From the NCBI GenBank assembly GCA_002690705.1, contig NZFO01000009.1, positions 178,240-242,239 of the forward strand: a stretch of 64,000 nucleotides of DNA. Reading direction: 5' to 3'. Origin of the DNA: Magnetovibrio sp. (GTDB lineage: Bacteria; Pseudomonadota; Alphaproteobacteria; Rhodospirillales; Casp-alpha2). Shown here in pieces: positions 1 to 9,074 of this stretch. The position numbers and the translations under genes were made by a program. Within the stretch, counting starts at the first letter, position 1. Each line of letters starts with the position of its first letter. The notes below the pieces were generated by a model. The model was given only the letters and a program-made list of their open reading frames with translations. It was not told the origin of the DNA and made no database searches.

Positions 1-722
1 GTGGGACTGGGGGCGATGCTGTTCGTGTCTTTTTGAGCTATCGCGAGGGAGTCAACTTTCGTCATGCCTTTAATGGTGTTTTTTTAGAACGTGTTGCGAC
101 TGTGTTGGCGCTTATCGCATTGGTCGATATTACGCAGCCGTTCTTCATTGAGAGCTTATCTGAGGAGATGGCAAGCGTTAGCCTCACCAGTGCAATTATT
201 ATATCTCTTGGTGGGATCGTTGGAGTTATACTATTAACACAACTTTACCGGTTTCCCGAGCGTATACAGCACTGGTCCATCATTCGGGGGCTTGGTAATC
301 TTGGGAGAGATTTGCGATTAATATTTTTTTCATTTAAGCGAGCCGGCCCACCATTATTCTGGAGCCTTGTTGGGCATATAAACGTCTCTTTTTCGGTTTT
401 TTTACTTGCGACGAGCCTAAGGTTGAATGTGTCATTATTTGATTGCATCATCCTTGTACCACCTGTTTTATTGATTTTATCCATACCTATTTCCATTGGA
501 GGCTGGGGGGTTCGTGAGGGGGCCATGGTATGGGCATTTGCTTTGGTTGGGGTGCCAAAAGAAGCCGCTTTGGCCCTATCCCTCCTGTTCGGCATTGTGG
601 TTCTTTTAACGGCGCTACCGGGGGGGGTGGTATGGTTAGTAACACGAAAAGGCGACAATAATAGCTCTAGTATACCTAAGGGTGCCATTGGGGCTATACA
701 GGACCAGCAGGAAAAAACTTGA
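1..722 (+). CDS. Lysylphosphatidylglycerol synthase-type (UPF0104) membrane protein, C-terminal part
   Basis: This is the 3' part of a gene that starts left of the window; the frame is open from base 3 and the first visible residues GGDAVRVFL match the conserved GGD-A-R segment of the LPG-synthase transmembrane family. The TTG at 33 is therefore not the real start. The visible ~240 residues hold several hydrophobic helices and the family hallmark SIGGWGVREG near the end, followed by a hydrophobic stretch and a short polar tail. Members are integral inner-membrane proteins related to the flippase domain of MprF or to glycolipid-handling UPF0104 proteins. The substrate cannot be told from the sequence. 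The next gene, pepA, starts 75 bp downstream in the same direction. The family call is firm and the function is inferred only at family level. Confidence 0.85.
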   Translation, partial: GTGGDAVRVFLSYREGVNFRHAFNGVFLERVATVLALIALVDITQPFFIESLSEEMASVSLTSAIIISLGGIVGVILLTQLYRFPERIQHWSIIRGLGNLGRDLRLIFFSFKRAGPPLFWSLVGHINVSFSVFLLATSLRLNVSLFDCIILVPPVLLILSIPISIGGWGVREGAMVWAFALVGVPKEAALALSLLFGIVVLLTALPGGVVWLVTRKGDNNSSSIPKGAIGAIQDQQEKT

Positions 723-797
723 AAAGTAGGGCCGCTCTGTTTCTCTGTTATTTAATTATTTTTAATTATCAAATTGTAATTTCAAGGAACTCTATAC

Positions 798-2291
798 ATG
801 AAAATTGTTTTCGCTAATCCGTTCATGCCTTCGACCGGCGTTGCTGTTGTTTTCGCTACAGATACTGGGCGATTTTTAACCTCGGCGTCTAAGCTTGATA
901 CTGCTGCTAAGGGTGCTCTCACACGCGCCGTTAAAGGCAGTAAATTTAGAGGGCGTAAGGGACAGTCGTTGACCGTAATGGCTCCTGCGAGCGCAAAGCT
1001 TAATCGAATTCTCTTGGTTGGCCTAGGCAAGGCTAAAGACATCGATGAGTTGGCGGCCCAATCCGTTGGTGGAGAGATTTACACTCATATAGGTTCGAGT
1101 GGCCAAACGAGTGCTAATGTAATGGTCGATGAGATTGACGGTGTTAGTATGAAGACAGCAGAGATCGCAGCAAATATAGCTTATGGTGCACGACTGCGCT
1201 CTTACTGCTTCGACAAGTATCTAACAAAGAAGAGGGCGGAGGCCCAACCTAGTCTGAAAACTTTGCGGATTACATGTGTAAGAAGCTTAAATGCTAAATC
1301 GTTATTCCAGCCTTTGAACAGGGTTGCAGATGGTATTTTTATGGCCCGTGACCTCGTTTCTGAGCCTCCGAACGTAATTTATCCGCAGTCATTGGCGCAA
1401 CGCGCTCGAGAATTGTCCAAGCTCGGTGTCAAAGTTGAAGTGCTTGGTGAGGCAAAAATGAGAAAGCTGGGGATGGGAGCACTTTTGGGGGTTGGCCAAG
1501 GTTCTGCGCGGGAGTCACAAATGGTTATAATGCGATGGAACGGCGCCGGAAAAGACTCGAGCCCAATTGCCTTTGTTGGTAAAGGTGTGACTTTTGACAC
1601 AGGTGGAATTTCTATTAAGCCCGCGGGAGGCATGGAGGATATGAAGTGGGACATGGGTGGCTCCGGTGTCGTGATCGGTTTGATGCGGGCACTAGCTGGA
1701 CGCAAAGCGAGAGTAAATGTGGTAGGGGTTGTGGGCCTCGTTGAAAACATGCCCGACGGAAATGCTCAGCGTCCGGGCGATATTGTGACCTCTATGTCTG
1801 GTCAAACCATCGAGGTAATAAATACAGATGCCGAGGGCCGCTTAGTACTTGCCGATGCATTGCATTACACCGTTGAGCGTTTTAAACCCAAATTCATCGT
1901 CGACTTGGCTACATTGACTGGCGCTATCATTGTTTCTTTAGCCGATCAGTATGCAGGTTTATTTACTAATAATGATACGCTGTGCGATCGGCTGTTAACA
2001 GCTGGAATAGCAGTAAATGAGAGGCTTTGGCGGTTACCGCTGGGCGATGGTTATGACAAGATGATCAACTCTGATGCTGCAGATATGAAGAATGTTGGTG
2101 GACGTGGTGGGGGTTCAATTACAGCAGCTCAATTCTTACAGCGTTTCATCGGAGCAACACCTTGGGCACACATAGATATTGCTGGGGTCACGTGGTCAAA
2201 GCGTAATTTGGATACTGTGCCCAAAGGGGGCACAGCCTTCGGTGTTCGACTATTGGACCGGTTAGTCGCAGACTATTATGAAGGCAAATGA
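798..2291 (+). CDS. pepA: Cytosolic leucyl aminopeptidase (M17)
   Basis: A 497-residue M17 leucine aminopeptidase that removes N-terminal residues from peptides in the cytoplasm using two metal ions. The C-terminal catalytic half carries GKGVTFDTGG with Lys262 and Asp267, then the family signature NTDAEGRL beginning at Asn342, which holds the Asp and Glu metal ligands. The N-terminal ~170 residues form the less conserved domain. Full length matches the family. The ATG at 798 is preceded by AAGGA about nine bases upstream. It overlaps holC by 4 bp (ATGA), so the two are probably cotranslated. A pepA-holC pair is common in proteobacteria. No broken residues were seen. Confidence 0.97.
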   Translation: MKIVFANPFMPSTGVAVVFATDTGRFLTSASKLDTAAKGALTRAVKGSKFRGRKGQSLTVMAPASAKLNRILLVGLGKAKDIDELAAQSVGGEIYTHIGSSGQTSANVMVDEIDGVSMKTAEIAANIAYGARLRSYCFDKYLTKKRAEAQPSLKTLRITCVRSLNAKSLFQPLNRVADGIFMARDLVSEPPNVIYPQSLAQRARELSKLGVKVEVLGEAKMRKLGMGALLGVGQGSARESQMVIMRWNGAGKDSSPIAFVGKGVTFDTGGISIKPAGGMEDMKWDMGGSGVVIGLMRALAGRKARVNVVGVVGLVENMPDGNAQRPGDIVTSMSGQTIEVINTDAEGRLVLADALHYTVERFKPKFIVDLATLTGAIIVSLADQYAGLFTNNDTLCDRLLTAGIAVNERLWRLPLGDGYDKMINSDAADMKNVGGRGGGSITAAQFLQRFIGATPWAHIDIAGVTWSKRNLDTVPKGGTAFGVRLLDRLVADYYEGK

Positions 2292-2749
2292 CGAACATTG
2301 CATTTTATCACCTCGAGATCTCTTCTCTTGAGCAAGCACTTCTAAAACTCCTCGAAAAAACCTTAGATGCAGGAAAGCGAGCGTTGGTTATTGCGGGATC
2401 GGAGGAGCGTGTTGAGGCCTTAAATACGTTACTTTGGACTTACGATGGAGGTTCTTGGATTCCTCATGGCTCTTCTATGGATGGCACTCCTGAGGAGCAG
2501 CCTGTGTGGCTGAGCATAGAAGAGGCCAATCTTAATAATGCGCACTTCCTATTTCTTACTGATGGTATAGAAAGCGCAACAGTTTCCAATTTCGAGCGTT
2601 GTTTCGATTTGTTTGATGGTAATGACCCAATTATGCTCCAGGCTGCGCGCGAAAGATGGCGAATATCGAGTGATGCGGGGCATCAGCTCACATACTGGAA
2701 GCAAGGGATTATGGGTGATTGGGAAAAAAGAGCGGAGGTGCACAATTGA
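2288..2749 (+). CDS. holC: DNA polymerase III chi subunit
   Basis: A 153-residue protein matching the chi subunit, which binds SSB and links it to the clamp loader through psi. Family features are the start TNIAFYHLE, the segment GKRALVIAGSEERVEALNTLLW, and the SWIPHG motif around residue 57 followed by the EEQPVWL strand. The C-terminus is a little longer than the core fold. The start ATG overlaps the pepA stop by 4 bp, supporting translational coupling. The usual neighbourhood pepA-holC strengthens the call. Psi (holD) is not expected in alphaproteobacteria and is not seen. Confidence 0.9.
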   Translation: MTNIAFYHLEISSLEQALLKLLEKTLDAGKRALVIAGSEERVEALNTLLWTYDGGSWIPHGSSMDGTPEEQPVWLSIEEANLNNAHFLFLTDGIESATVSNFERCFDLFDGNDPIMLQAARERWRISSDAGHQLTYWKQGIMGDWEKRAEVHN

Positions 2750-2760
2750 AGGAGGTGCCA

Positions 2761-3786
2761 TTGGCGAAACGTTGGGTTATCCGGCCAGATGGTTCGAACT
2801 GGGGGGACTGGGGGGAGGATGATCAACGCGGCCGAATGAACTTAGTGACGTCTGAATGTCGCCTCAATGGGGTTGCTGAAATACAGGAAGGCCTGTGTTA
2901 TTGTTTGTCGATGCCTCTTGATATGCCGGGTGGTAATGCGGTGAATCCAAAACGCCTCCCGCCGGCCTTCGGTACTGTGCATTACCCACCTGATAGCAAC
3001 TCTCCCTATTATAATTTCGATTGGAATGCCATACAGGAAGGAAATATGGACGTCACTTCGGACGAGCACGTGACAATCTATTCACAATACTCCACGCAGT
3101 GGGATAGTTTGGCACATGTTGGCAGTTTGTTCGATGTAAATGGCGACGGTATATTGGAGCAGGTCTATTATAATGGTTACCGTAAAGGAGAACATATCAA
3201 AGGACCTGACGACCCCGAAGGCCCAGGGGCAAGAGCTTTGGGTGTCGAGAACATGGCGACGGGAGGCATGCAGGGTCGCGGAGTATTAGTGGACTTTCAT
3301 GCCCATTTTGGTGATGAACGTGTGGCTGTGGGATACGATTTATTAATGGAAATCCTTGGAAAGGATGAAATTAGAGTTGAAGAGGGAGATTTCTTTCTTT
3401 TTCATACGGGATGGGACGATATGATCCTCTCCATGAAGGGAAAACCGGATGCAAAACGACTTCACGCCTCTGGCGCAGTGCTTGATGGTTTTGATAAAAA
3501 GATGTTGCAGTGGATTACAGATAGTGGAGTCGTAGCATTAATATCTGATAACATGGCGGTCGAAGCACCTGATGGTTATGGTGAGACCCAAGGTGGCTTT
3601 TCGCGTTTGCCGATTCATCGTCACTGTCTGTTTCGTTTAGGGGTCCACTTAGGAGAAATCTGGTATTTATCAGAATTGGCTCATGCGTTACGTATTCGGG
3701 GCCGGTCCCGGTTTTTTCTTACAGCTCCCCCGCTAAGGTTACCCGGAGCTGTTGGGTCGCCTGTCACTCCCATCGCAACGATATAG
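2761..3786 (+). CDS. Cyclase-family (kynurenine formamidase-like) metal-dependent hydrolase
   Basis: A 341-residue member of the cyclase family (PF04199), which includes kynurenine formamidase, isatin hydrolase and related metal-dependent amide/ester or lactone hydrolases. The TTG at 2761 is chosen because GAAGGAGGTG lies four to ten bases before it; the frame also extends to 2719, inside holC. Family marks are a metal-site region STQWDSLAHVG near residue 115, GRGVLVDFHAHFG, the EEGDFFLFHTGWDD strand typical of the fold, and a late SDNMAVEAPDG stretch. The tryptophan- and Asp/His-rich N-terminus is seen in the longer COG1878 branch. The substrate is unknown. It lies 11 bp past holC but is functionally unrelated to it. 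Confidence 0.82.
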   Translation: MAKRWVIRPDGSNWGDWGEDDQRGRMNLVTSECRLNGVAEIQEGLCYCLSMPLDMPGGNAVNPKRLPPAFGTVHYPPDSNSPYYNFDWNAIQEGNMDVTSDEHVTIYSQYSTQWDSLAHVGSLFDVNGDGILEQVYYNGYRKGEHIKGPDDPEGPGARALGVENMATGGMQGRGVLVDFHAHFGDERVAVGYDLLMEILGKDEIRVEEGDFFLFHTGWDDMILSMKGKPDAKRLHASGAVLDGFDKKMLQWITDSGVVALISDNMAVEAPDGYGETQGGFSRLPIHRHCLFRLGVHLGEIWYLSELAHALRIRGRSRFFLTAPPLRLPGAVGSPVTPIATI

Positions 3787-4618
3787 CTCAACCTGCGCGC
3801 AAGCCTTATCGTGCTAAGAACGTTCGGGATTTGCTGAGTCCTCAGTTAAGAAAACCCATAAAAAAATACGCGAAGGACATTCGTTCTGTCTCCGGAGCCT
3901 CACTTGTATCTCGGGGGGGTGGGGCAAATCAGGTTCTGGTGGCCCAGCATTGCTGTAGTAATGAAAGAATTCACAACTATCGACCCTATATCACTAATGG
4001 CAATTGGCGGAGCAGTGGTTGCCACTTCCAGTGCCAAAATTAGAGCCATAAGAATTAAAGCACCCGTGTGCCCTCTGAGCATTGTAATGAGTTGTCGATA
4101 AAACAGCTCAAGTTAAAGGATTGAAGCAAAAAAGTTTGGAAGATAAAGCTGTAGTATGAGGTTTTTGCTTTTAATCAAGTGTACTTATATCCCAATGGAT
4201 AACTCACGGTGTCGGGATCTAGTTGGGATATTTCATAGGAAGTAGATAGTTATAACAATGGTCTTATTTAAGAGGCATGTCATTATATCTCGTTAACTTA
4301 CCCGGTGTTTCACATTGAACTATTTATTGATGTTTAATCGATTTAATATGCAAAGATTGTGGTAAATTTCCTGATTTGACCCATCGAGTGCTCTCATTTT
4401 TTTGGTTAAATTCCTACTTACCTTATTCAATGAACTACCACAAAATGTGATACACAATATCTCGGCAGTTACTAATAACCAGAGCTTTTTGGTCGGCAGT
4501 AAATCGCTAAGTATTTATGTCTATATAAGCGGGTTATAACTTTTGGTTAAATTACAAGTTTGGCGTGCTTTTCAAGTTACGCTTGAAACACAACCCTTGT
4601 TCCTCGATGCTCTTATTT
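3787..4618. other. Gene-free stretch upstream of the CoA-transferase gene
   Basis: About 830 bases without a supportable gene. All frames carry short interrupted ORFs. One antisense ORF (3900-4082) encodes a hydrophobic stretch but resembles nothing I recognise. The right half is AT-rich and probably holds the promoter of the CoA-transferase/lyase pair. I see no tRNA, riboswitch or clear terminator. Confidence 0.5.
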
Positions 4619-5836
4619 ATGAGTATTGCGCGAAGCAAATTCGATGTGAATGCCGTGGGGCCTCTGTCGGGAGTCCGAGTGCTTGACCTCACTCGCCTTG
4701 TGGCAGGTAATATGATGACCCTACAACTGGCGGATATGGGAGCCGATGTTATTAAAATCGAGCCTGCAGGAAAAGGCGACCCACTGCGGGCTTGGACCGA
4801 GGGCGGTATTGCAGCTTTTTGGAAAGTTTATTGCCGAAACAAGCGCAGCCTAGCTCTAAATTTCCGCGCTGATGGGGCTGCTGATATTATTTTAAAGTTA
4901 GTTCAGTCGGCCGATGTACTCGTTGAAAATTTTAGACCTGGTCGCATGGAAGCTATGGGGTTAGGGCCTGAAGTCTTGCAAGTTAAAAACCCTAACCTGA
5001 TCATAGCTCGAATTTCTGGATTTGGACAAACAGGTCCTTATAAAGGACGGCCGGGGTTTGGATCCTTGGTTGAGGCCTTGTCTGGATTTGCCAGTCGTAA
5101 TGGTTTTCCAGATCGACCGCCACTTTTGCCGCCTTTGGCTCTAGCCGATATGATAGCGGGATTACAGGGAGCTTTTTCTATTATGGTCGCGTTGCGAGAG
5201 GTAGAGCTCAATGGAGGTAGCGGGCAGGTTATAGACCTCTCTTTACTGGAGCCAATCCTCGCAACGTTGGGACCTGAAGCTTACACTTATGAGATAACAG
5301 GGGAGGTAAAGTCCCGTGTTGGTAATCGGTCAAATACAAGTGCGCCACGAGACGTTTATGTGACACGTGATGGCGGTTCAATCGCTGTTTCGGCTTCAAT
5401 GCAAGCCATGGCTGAGAGGTTATTTAAAGTGATAGGACGCGAGGATATGATTAATAATCCCAAGTTTTGCTCAAATACCGAACGGGTAAAAAATCGTGAT
5501 GAGGTGAATGACATCGTTGCCCAGTGGGTGGCAGCTCGAGATCGTGAACACGTTCTAGCTATATTTAATGAAGCTGGGGTGACCGGGGCTCCGGTATATG
5601 ACGCGAGTGATCTTCTGGATGATCCGCACATTCGGGCACGTGAGGTTTTGATTGCATTGCCAGATGATGAAACAGGTATGGCTCAACATCACAATATTCA
5701 CCCGCGCCTCTCTCAAACACCGGGAAAATTTCGTCGCGCTGCGCCGAGTTTGGGCGAACATACAGATGAAATTTTGCAGGCGGCGGGTATTAAAAAAAAT
5801 GAAATATCAAGTTTGCGTGAGCGAGGTGTTTTGTGA
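4619..5836 (+). CDS. Family III (CaiB/BaiF) CoA-transferase
   Basis: A 405-residue family III acyl-CoA transferase, which moves CoA between carboxylates through an aspartyl-CoA thioester. It begins GPLSGVRVLDLTRLVAG and shows DMGADVIKIEPAGKGDPLR, the NKRSLALNF segment, and the catalytic-Asp region PLALADMIAGLQGAF in the expected position. Length is typical. ATG 4619 is preferred, although the frame continues upstream through ATG 4607 and GTG 4565 and no strong ribosome binding site decides between them. The stop overlaps the GTG start of the next gene by 4 bp. Coupling with a CitE-type lyase suggests a pathway in which a dicarboxylate is activated to its CoA ester and then cleaved; the acid itself is not known. 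Confidence 0.92.
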   Translation: MSIARSKFDVNAVGPLSGVRVLDLTRLVAGNMMTLQLADMGADVIKIEPAGKGDPLRAWTEGGIAAFWKVYCRNKRSLALNFRADGAADIILKLVQSADVLVENFRPGRMEAMGLGPEVLQVKNPNLIIARISGFGQTGPYKGRPGFGSLVEALSGFASRNGFPDRPPLLPPLALADMIAGLQGAFSIMVALREVELNGGSGQVIDLSLLEPILATLGPEAYTYEITGEVKSRVGNRSNTSAPRDVYVTRDGGSIAVSASMQAMAERLFKVIGREDMINNPKFCSNTERVKNRDEVNDIVAQWVAARDREHVLAIFNEAGVTGAPVYDASDLLDDPHIRAREVLIALPDDETGMAQHHNIHPRLSQTPGKFRRAAPSLGEHTDEILQAAGIKKNEISSLRERGVL

Positions 5837-6717
5837 ATGTAGAGGATTTAGTCTGGCGATCGCAACTTTATGTGCCGAGTAATAATCAGCGATTTATCGC
5901 CAAAGCCCATACCTACGGTGCAGATACTATTATTCTTGATTTAGAGGATAGCGTGCCGATAGAGGAACGCCCGTATGCTCGTAGTGGTTTAGTAGAGGCG
6001 GTTGAAAGTGTTGGGCAAAATGGTGCTGACGTGACGGTTCGGATTAATTCTCCATTGCTGGAAACTTATGCCGATATTGAGGCAGCCGTGATGCCCGGGC
6101 TCTCTGCGGTGTATGTTACAAAGGTCACAGATGGAGAATATCTCAAAGCCGTGAGCGATAAAATTGGTCAGCGTGAACGTGCAACTGGGATGGATGAGGG
6201 ATGCATCCATATCATTGCGATTATTGAGACGTCGAAAGCTTATTTACGCGCTGAAGAAATTGCTTGTGCGGATTCAAGAACCATTGCACTTGTGCTAGGG
6301 GGAGAAGACTTAGCGTTGGACTTAGGGAGCGTGCCTGACGATGAAACGCTTGCAATGCCGAGACAGCATATCGCTATTGTTGCGCGATCGGCCGGTCTTG
6401 TGCCATTTGGCATCATGGGATCGATCGCTGACTACAAAGATTTAAATGCGATAAGGGTGGTGGCTGAAAGATCACGCAGGTTTGGCTTTGAGGGCGCGGC
6501 GTGTATTCACCCGAGCGTTGTGCCTGTTTTAAATGAAGCCTTTACACCGAGTGCAATAGAGGTCGAACATGCTACGCGTGCCGTAGAAAGGTATGGAAAT
6601 GCAGAAACTGAGGGACTTGGTGCGATTACAGTTGATGGTAAAATGATTGACGTTCCAGTGGTACGCCGTGCGAAAAACCTTCTCAAGCGATATGAGTTGA
6701 TCAAAAGACGTTATTGA
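5833..6717 (+). CDS. CitE-like CoA-ester lyase (HpcH/HpaI aldolase family)
   Basis: A 294-residue CitE/malyl-CoA lyase-type protein. The TIM-barrel family marks are RSQLYVPSNNQRFIAKA at the N-terminus, TIILDLEDSVP (substrate Arg and Asp/Glu region), IIAIIETSKAY with the metal-binding Glu, GGEDLALDLG with the metal-binding Asp, and AACIHPSVVPVLNEAF near the end. It lacks citrate lyase alpha, gamma and ACP partners nearby, so it is more likely a stand-alone malyl-, methylmalyl- or citramalyl-CoA lyase than part of citrate lyase. GTG 5833 overlaps the upstream CoA-transferase stop by 4 bp (GTGA), which strongly implies a two-gene operon. Citramalyl-CoA lyase is one attractive option but is inference. 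Confidence 0.88.
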   Translation: MNVEDLVWRSQLYVPSNNQRFIAKAHTYGADTIILDLEDSVPIEERPYARSGLVEAVESVGQNGADVTVRINSPLLETYADIEAAVMPGLSAVYVTKVTDGEYLKAVSDKIGQRERATGMDEGCIHIIAIIETSKAYLRAEEIACADSRTIALVLGGEDLALDLGSVPDDETLAMPRQHIAIVARSAGLVPFGIMGSIADYKDLNAIRVVAERSRRFGFEGAACIHPSVVPVLNEAFTPSAIEVEHATRAVERYGNAETEGLGAITVDGKMIDVPVVRRAKNLLKRYELIKRRY

Positions 6718-6965
6718 CTAATGTTTGCGGAGACTATCGTCACTTCATGAGGTTTTTTACCTGAATAAAACCATTCCCCTCCATTTATGATCTTATGGTA
6801 AATAAAATTTGTAAATATTAGATATATTCCACCCGACAAAAGACATTGGAAGCTCTCTAATCAGAACCCCGGCCAATTTTTTTCTTACCGACATGGTTTT
6901 TAAAATTGAGACAAGTTTCTGCTAAAATTGTCGCTATCTAGGGGATATAAAAAAGTTGGAGAGGC

Positions 6966-8096
6966 TTATCGGTTGCTAGGGCGCTTTAATGAGTGAGCTA
7001 ATATTCCGCCGATGGCCGCCATAACGGCCATAACATGATAAGTGTCAGAATTTATATTGGCATAGAGCATTCCCGATACCCAAACCGATAAGCCTAAGGC
7101 TAATCCCATCACTAAACCTGCGTATACACTCTGGGCGGTTGCTGAATTTTGCGAATCTATCCTATTTGCAATAAAATATATAGCACCAAGGTGTGTCGCG
7201 GCAAATGTAAAGGCGTGTAGGAGTTGTAAAATCATTAGTGCAGGCAGTGCGTCAGTCAGACCTGTTGCGACCCATCGGATCAATCCTGCTAGACCGCCTA
7301 GCGCTATCAATTTTGTGGCACCTATCTTTTTAATTAAAGCTGCGCCCCAAATAAACAAAACGACTTCGGCTATTACGCCTTCCGCCCATAACCAGCCTAT
7401 AACGGGTTCGGAATGACCGGCGGTCTGCCAATGAATGGTGCCGAATGTGTAATATACAGCATGACTTGATTGAATAAGACCACATGCAATTACTAATGAC
7501 ACAAACGTTCGGTCACCCAAAACTCTGATGAGCGGTTGATGTCCTTTTTGCGGCCTCGGAATTCGCGTGTCGGGTAGTGAGAGAGTTGTAAAAAAAGTAG
7601 TCATAAGAAATAACAACGCACCCCAATAAACGAGATCAATGGGTTGTTCTTTGAGTAGATAGCCCAAGCCCCACGCTGAAAGAATAAAGGTCATTGATCC
7701 CCATAAACGTACTCGTCCATAGTTGATGGGGTTCTGCTTTGCCGTTTGCATTACTAAACTTTCCATGAGTGGCATGTTTGGAGACCAACACATTTGAAAC
7801 ATGAGGGTGATGACTAATATTCCCCAGAATCCCTGAACGTTATGAAAAAGTGCGAAGGTAAGTACGGCTAAAAAAATTAAAATGCTCATTATCCTTTTAC
7901 GCTCGCCTCGTACATCCGCAACACCGGCAATCATTGGGTTTGTGAGGGTTTTGATGGCGATCCCCAACGCCATTACGGCTCCGATATTTTCTACATTCAG
8001 TCCCTTTGATTGGAGCCACAGCGGCCAAAATGGCATAAGTATACCAACCACCGCAAAGGCGGTAGAATAATAGAGAGCAAACCTGAGGTTTATCAT
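6966..8096 (-). CDS. MFS permease of the HcaT/LacY-like group
   Basis: A 376-residue major facilitator with about twelve hydrophobic segments. The N-terminus ALYYSTAFAVVGILMPFWPLWL and the GVADVRGERKR loop between helices 2 and 3 are typical of the MFS_1_like (PF12832) group, which contains the 3-phenylpropionate transporter HcaT and the nucleoside/sugar LacY-like permeases. It sits in the inner membrane; the substrate is unknown. Its ATG overlaps the stop of the upstream BtuF-like gene by 4 bp on the minus strand, so the two are probably one operon. It could belong to organic-acid uptake, but nothing in the sequence proves that. Confidence 0.88.
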   Translation of the reverse strand: MINLRFALYYSTAFAVVGILMPFWPLWLQSKGLNVENIGAVMALGIAIKTLTNPMIAGVADVRGERKRIMSILIFLAVLTFALFHNVQGFWGILVITLMFQMCWSPNMPLMESLVMQTAKQNPINYGRVRLWGSMTFILSAWGLGYLLKEQPIDLVYWGALLFLMTTFFTTLSLPDTRIPRPQKGHQPLIRVLGDRTFVSLVIACGLIQSSHAVYYTFGTIHWQTAGHSEPVIGWLWAEGVIAEVVLFIWGAALIKKIGATKLIALGGLAGLIRWVATGLTDALPALMILQLLHAFTFAATHLGAIYFIANRIDSQNSATAQSVYAGLVMGLALGLSVWVSGMLYANINSDTYHVMAVMAAIGGILAHSLKRPSNR

Positions 8097-8905
8097 TTTT
8101 CCATCTCGTCACGAAACTTCGTCAGGTATCGAAGCCCAGGAATTGCTCGGCTACCGTACCATGATACCATTTCAGCATTGATACTATGTGCTTTTGATGC
8201 ATGTTCTGGAAAAGTCTCTCGAAAGTTAGTTAAGTGCTTTTCTGAAAACGGAAAAGGCTCAGTGGAGAATAAAATATAATCAATGGAGCCGAGGAGTCTC
8301 TCGTTTATTTCAATGACTGGGTAACGTGCCTCGCTCGCATGAGAGATGGGATTCAGTGCTGCATTAACCAAGACATCTGCGATGTAAGTATCGCGTCCTA
8401 TGCTCATCCAAGGGTTTTGCCATATCAAATAAAGCACCTGCTTTTGTGTCCAATTTTTAGCCTTTTGACCGAGATCGGATAGTGCCTTATCGAAAGACAC
8501 CTCCATTTTCTTAGATGGCTCTGATGCATTAAGAATACCCCCAATGAGCTGAAACAAATCACGATTTTCTCTCAACTTATTTGGGTGAGTTACAACAATT
8601 TTTAATCCTAATGTGGCGAGATTATCAGCAAGGTCCTTTGGCGTTTCATCCTTATTTACGATGGCATGAGTTGCGCCCAACCTAATTATTTTATCGAAAT
8701 CGACTTGTTTGGTGCCGCCAACAATTTGTATTGAGGTAACTGCGTCTCTGGGATGAATACAAAATTTTGTTCGGCCAACGAGTTGTTTTGCACAACCCAA
8801 ATCGATAATTAATTCTGTAAGACTGGGAACTAACGAAATTACACGGTCTGTAGGAAGGATGGGTAAGTGTCGATTGCTACCAGCATCAATTAACGTGTTT
8901 AGCAT
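8093..8905 (-). CDS. BtuF-like helical-backbone metal-receptor protein without a signal peptide
   Basis: A 270-residue member of the periplasmic binding protein fold of COG0614 (BtuF/FepB type). Marks are RVISLVPSLTELIIDLG, LVGRTKFCIHP, and VDFDKIIRLGATHAIVNKDETP. Unlike transport BtuF proteins it starts MLNTLIDAGSNRHLP and has no hydrophobic leader or lipobox, so it appears cytoplasmic. No ABC permease or ATPase lies nearby. ATG 8905 has GAGG five bases upstream. A six-base GC-rich hairpin lies just before that site. It is coupled by a 4-bp overlap to the MFS gene. Known signal-less relatives are of uncertain function; corrinoid, siderophore or metal binding is possible. Confidence 0.78.
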   Translation of the reverse strand: MLNTLIDAGSNRHLPILPTDRVISLVPSLTELIIDLGCAKQLVGRTKFCIHPRDAVTSIQIVGGTKQVDFDKIIRLGATHAIVNKDETPKDLADNLATLGLKIVVTHPNKLRENRDLFQLIGGILNASEPSKKMEVSFDKALSDLGQKAKNWTQKQVLYLIWQNPWMSIGRDTYIADVLVNAALNPISHASEARYPVIEINERLLGSIDYILFSTEPFPFSEKHLTNFRETFPEHASKAHSINAEMVSWYGSRAIPGLRYLTKFRDEMEK

Positions 8906-8925
8906 TTAAACCTCAGCCTATTTAC

Positions 8926-8946
8926 ACGCCGTCATATTGTCGGCGT
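8926..8946 (-). promoter_or_regulatory. Short hairpin in the leader of the BtuF-like gene
   Basis: Perfect inverted repeat ACGCCG - 9 nt - CGGCGT lying directly upstream of the ribosome binding site of the minus-strand BtuF-like gene. No T-run follows on the minus strand, so a Rho-independent terminator is unlikely. A role as a translational control hairpin or protein operator is only a possibility. The consensus boxes of a cobalamin riboswitch are not visible. Confidence 0.3.
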
Positions 8947-9074
8947 AATACTCAAATTTGATATATCAATTTAACTAGCCTAAAGCTGTAAAATATTTTG
9001 CATATGGCACGTGGACAGAACCTTTAATGCGACAGTATTTAGCACTTGGTGTTTGGAAAGATATTTGCCAGACT

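Noticed and set aside
245-688. 147-codon open frame on the minus strand
   Set aside because: It is the shadow of the LPG-synthase-like gene on the plus strand, which has clear family motifs.
3900-4082. Antisense ORF with a hydrophobic, membrane-like sequence in the gene-free stretch
   Set aside because: No recognisable family, no ribosome binding site, a stop shortly upstream in frame and a short length. It could be a transporter remnant, but I cannot support that.
5833-6717. Citrate lyase beta subunit as part of a citrate lyase complex
   Set aside because: No citrate lyase alpha, gamma or prosthetic-group genes are near, and the partner is a CoA-transferase.
8906-9074. Cobalamin riboswitch upstream of the BtuF-like gene
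   Set aside because: The spacer is short and shows only one simple hairpin; the conserved boxes of the riboswitch are absent.
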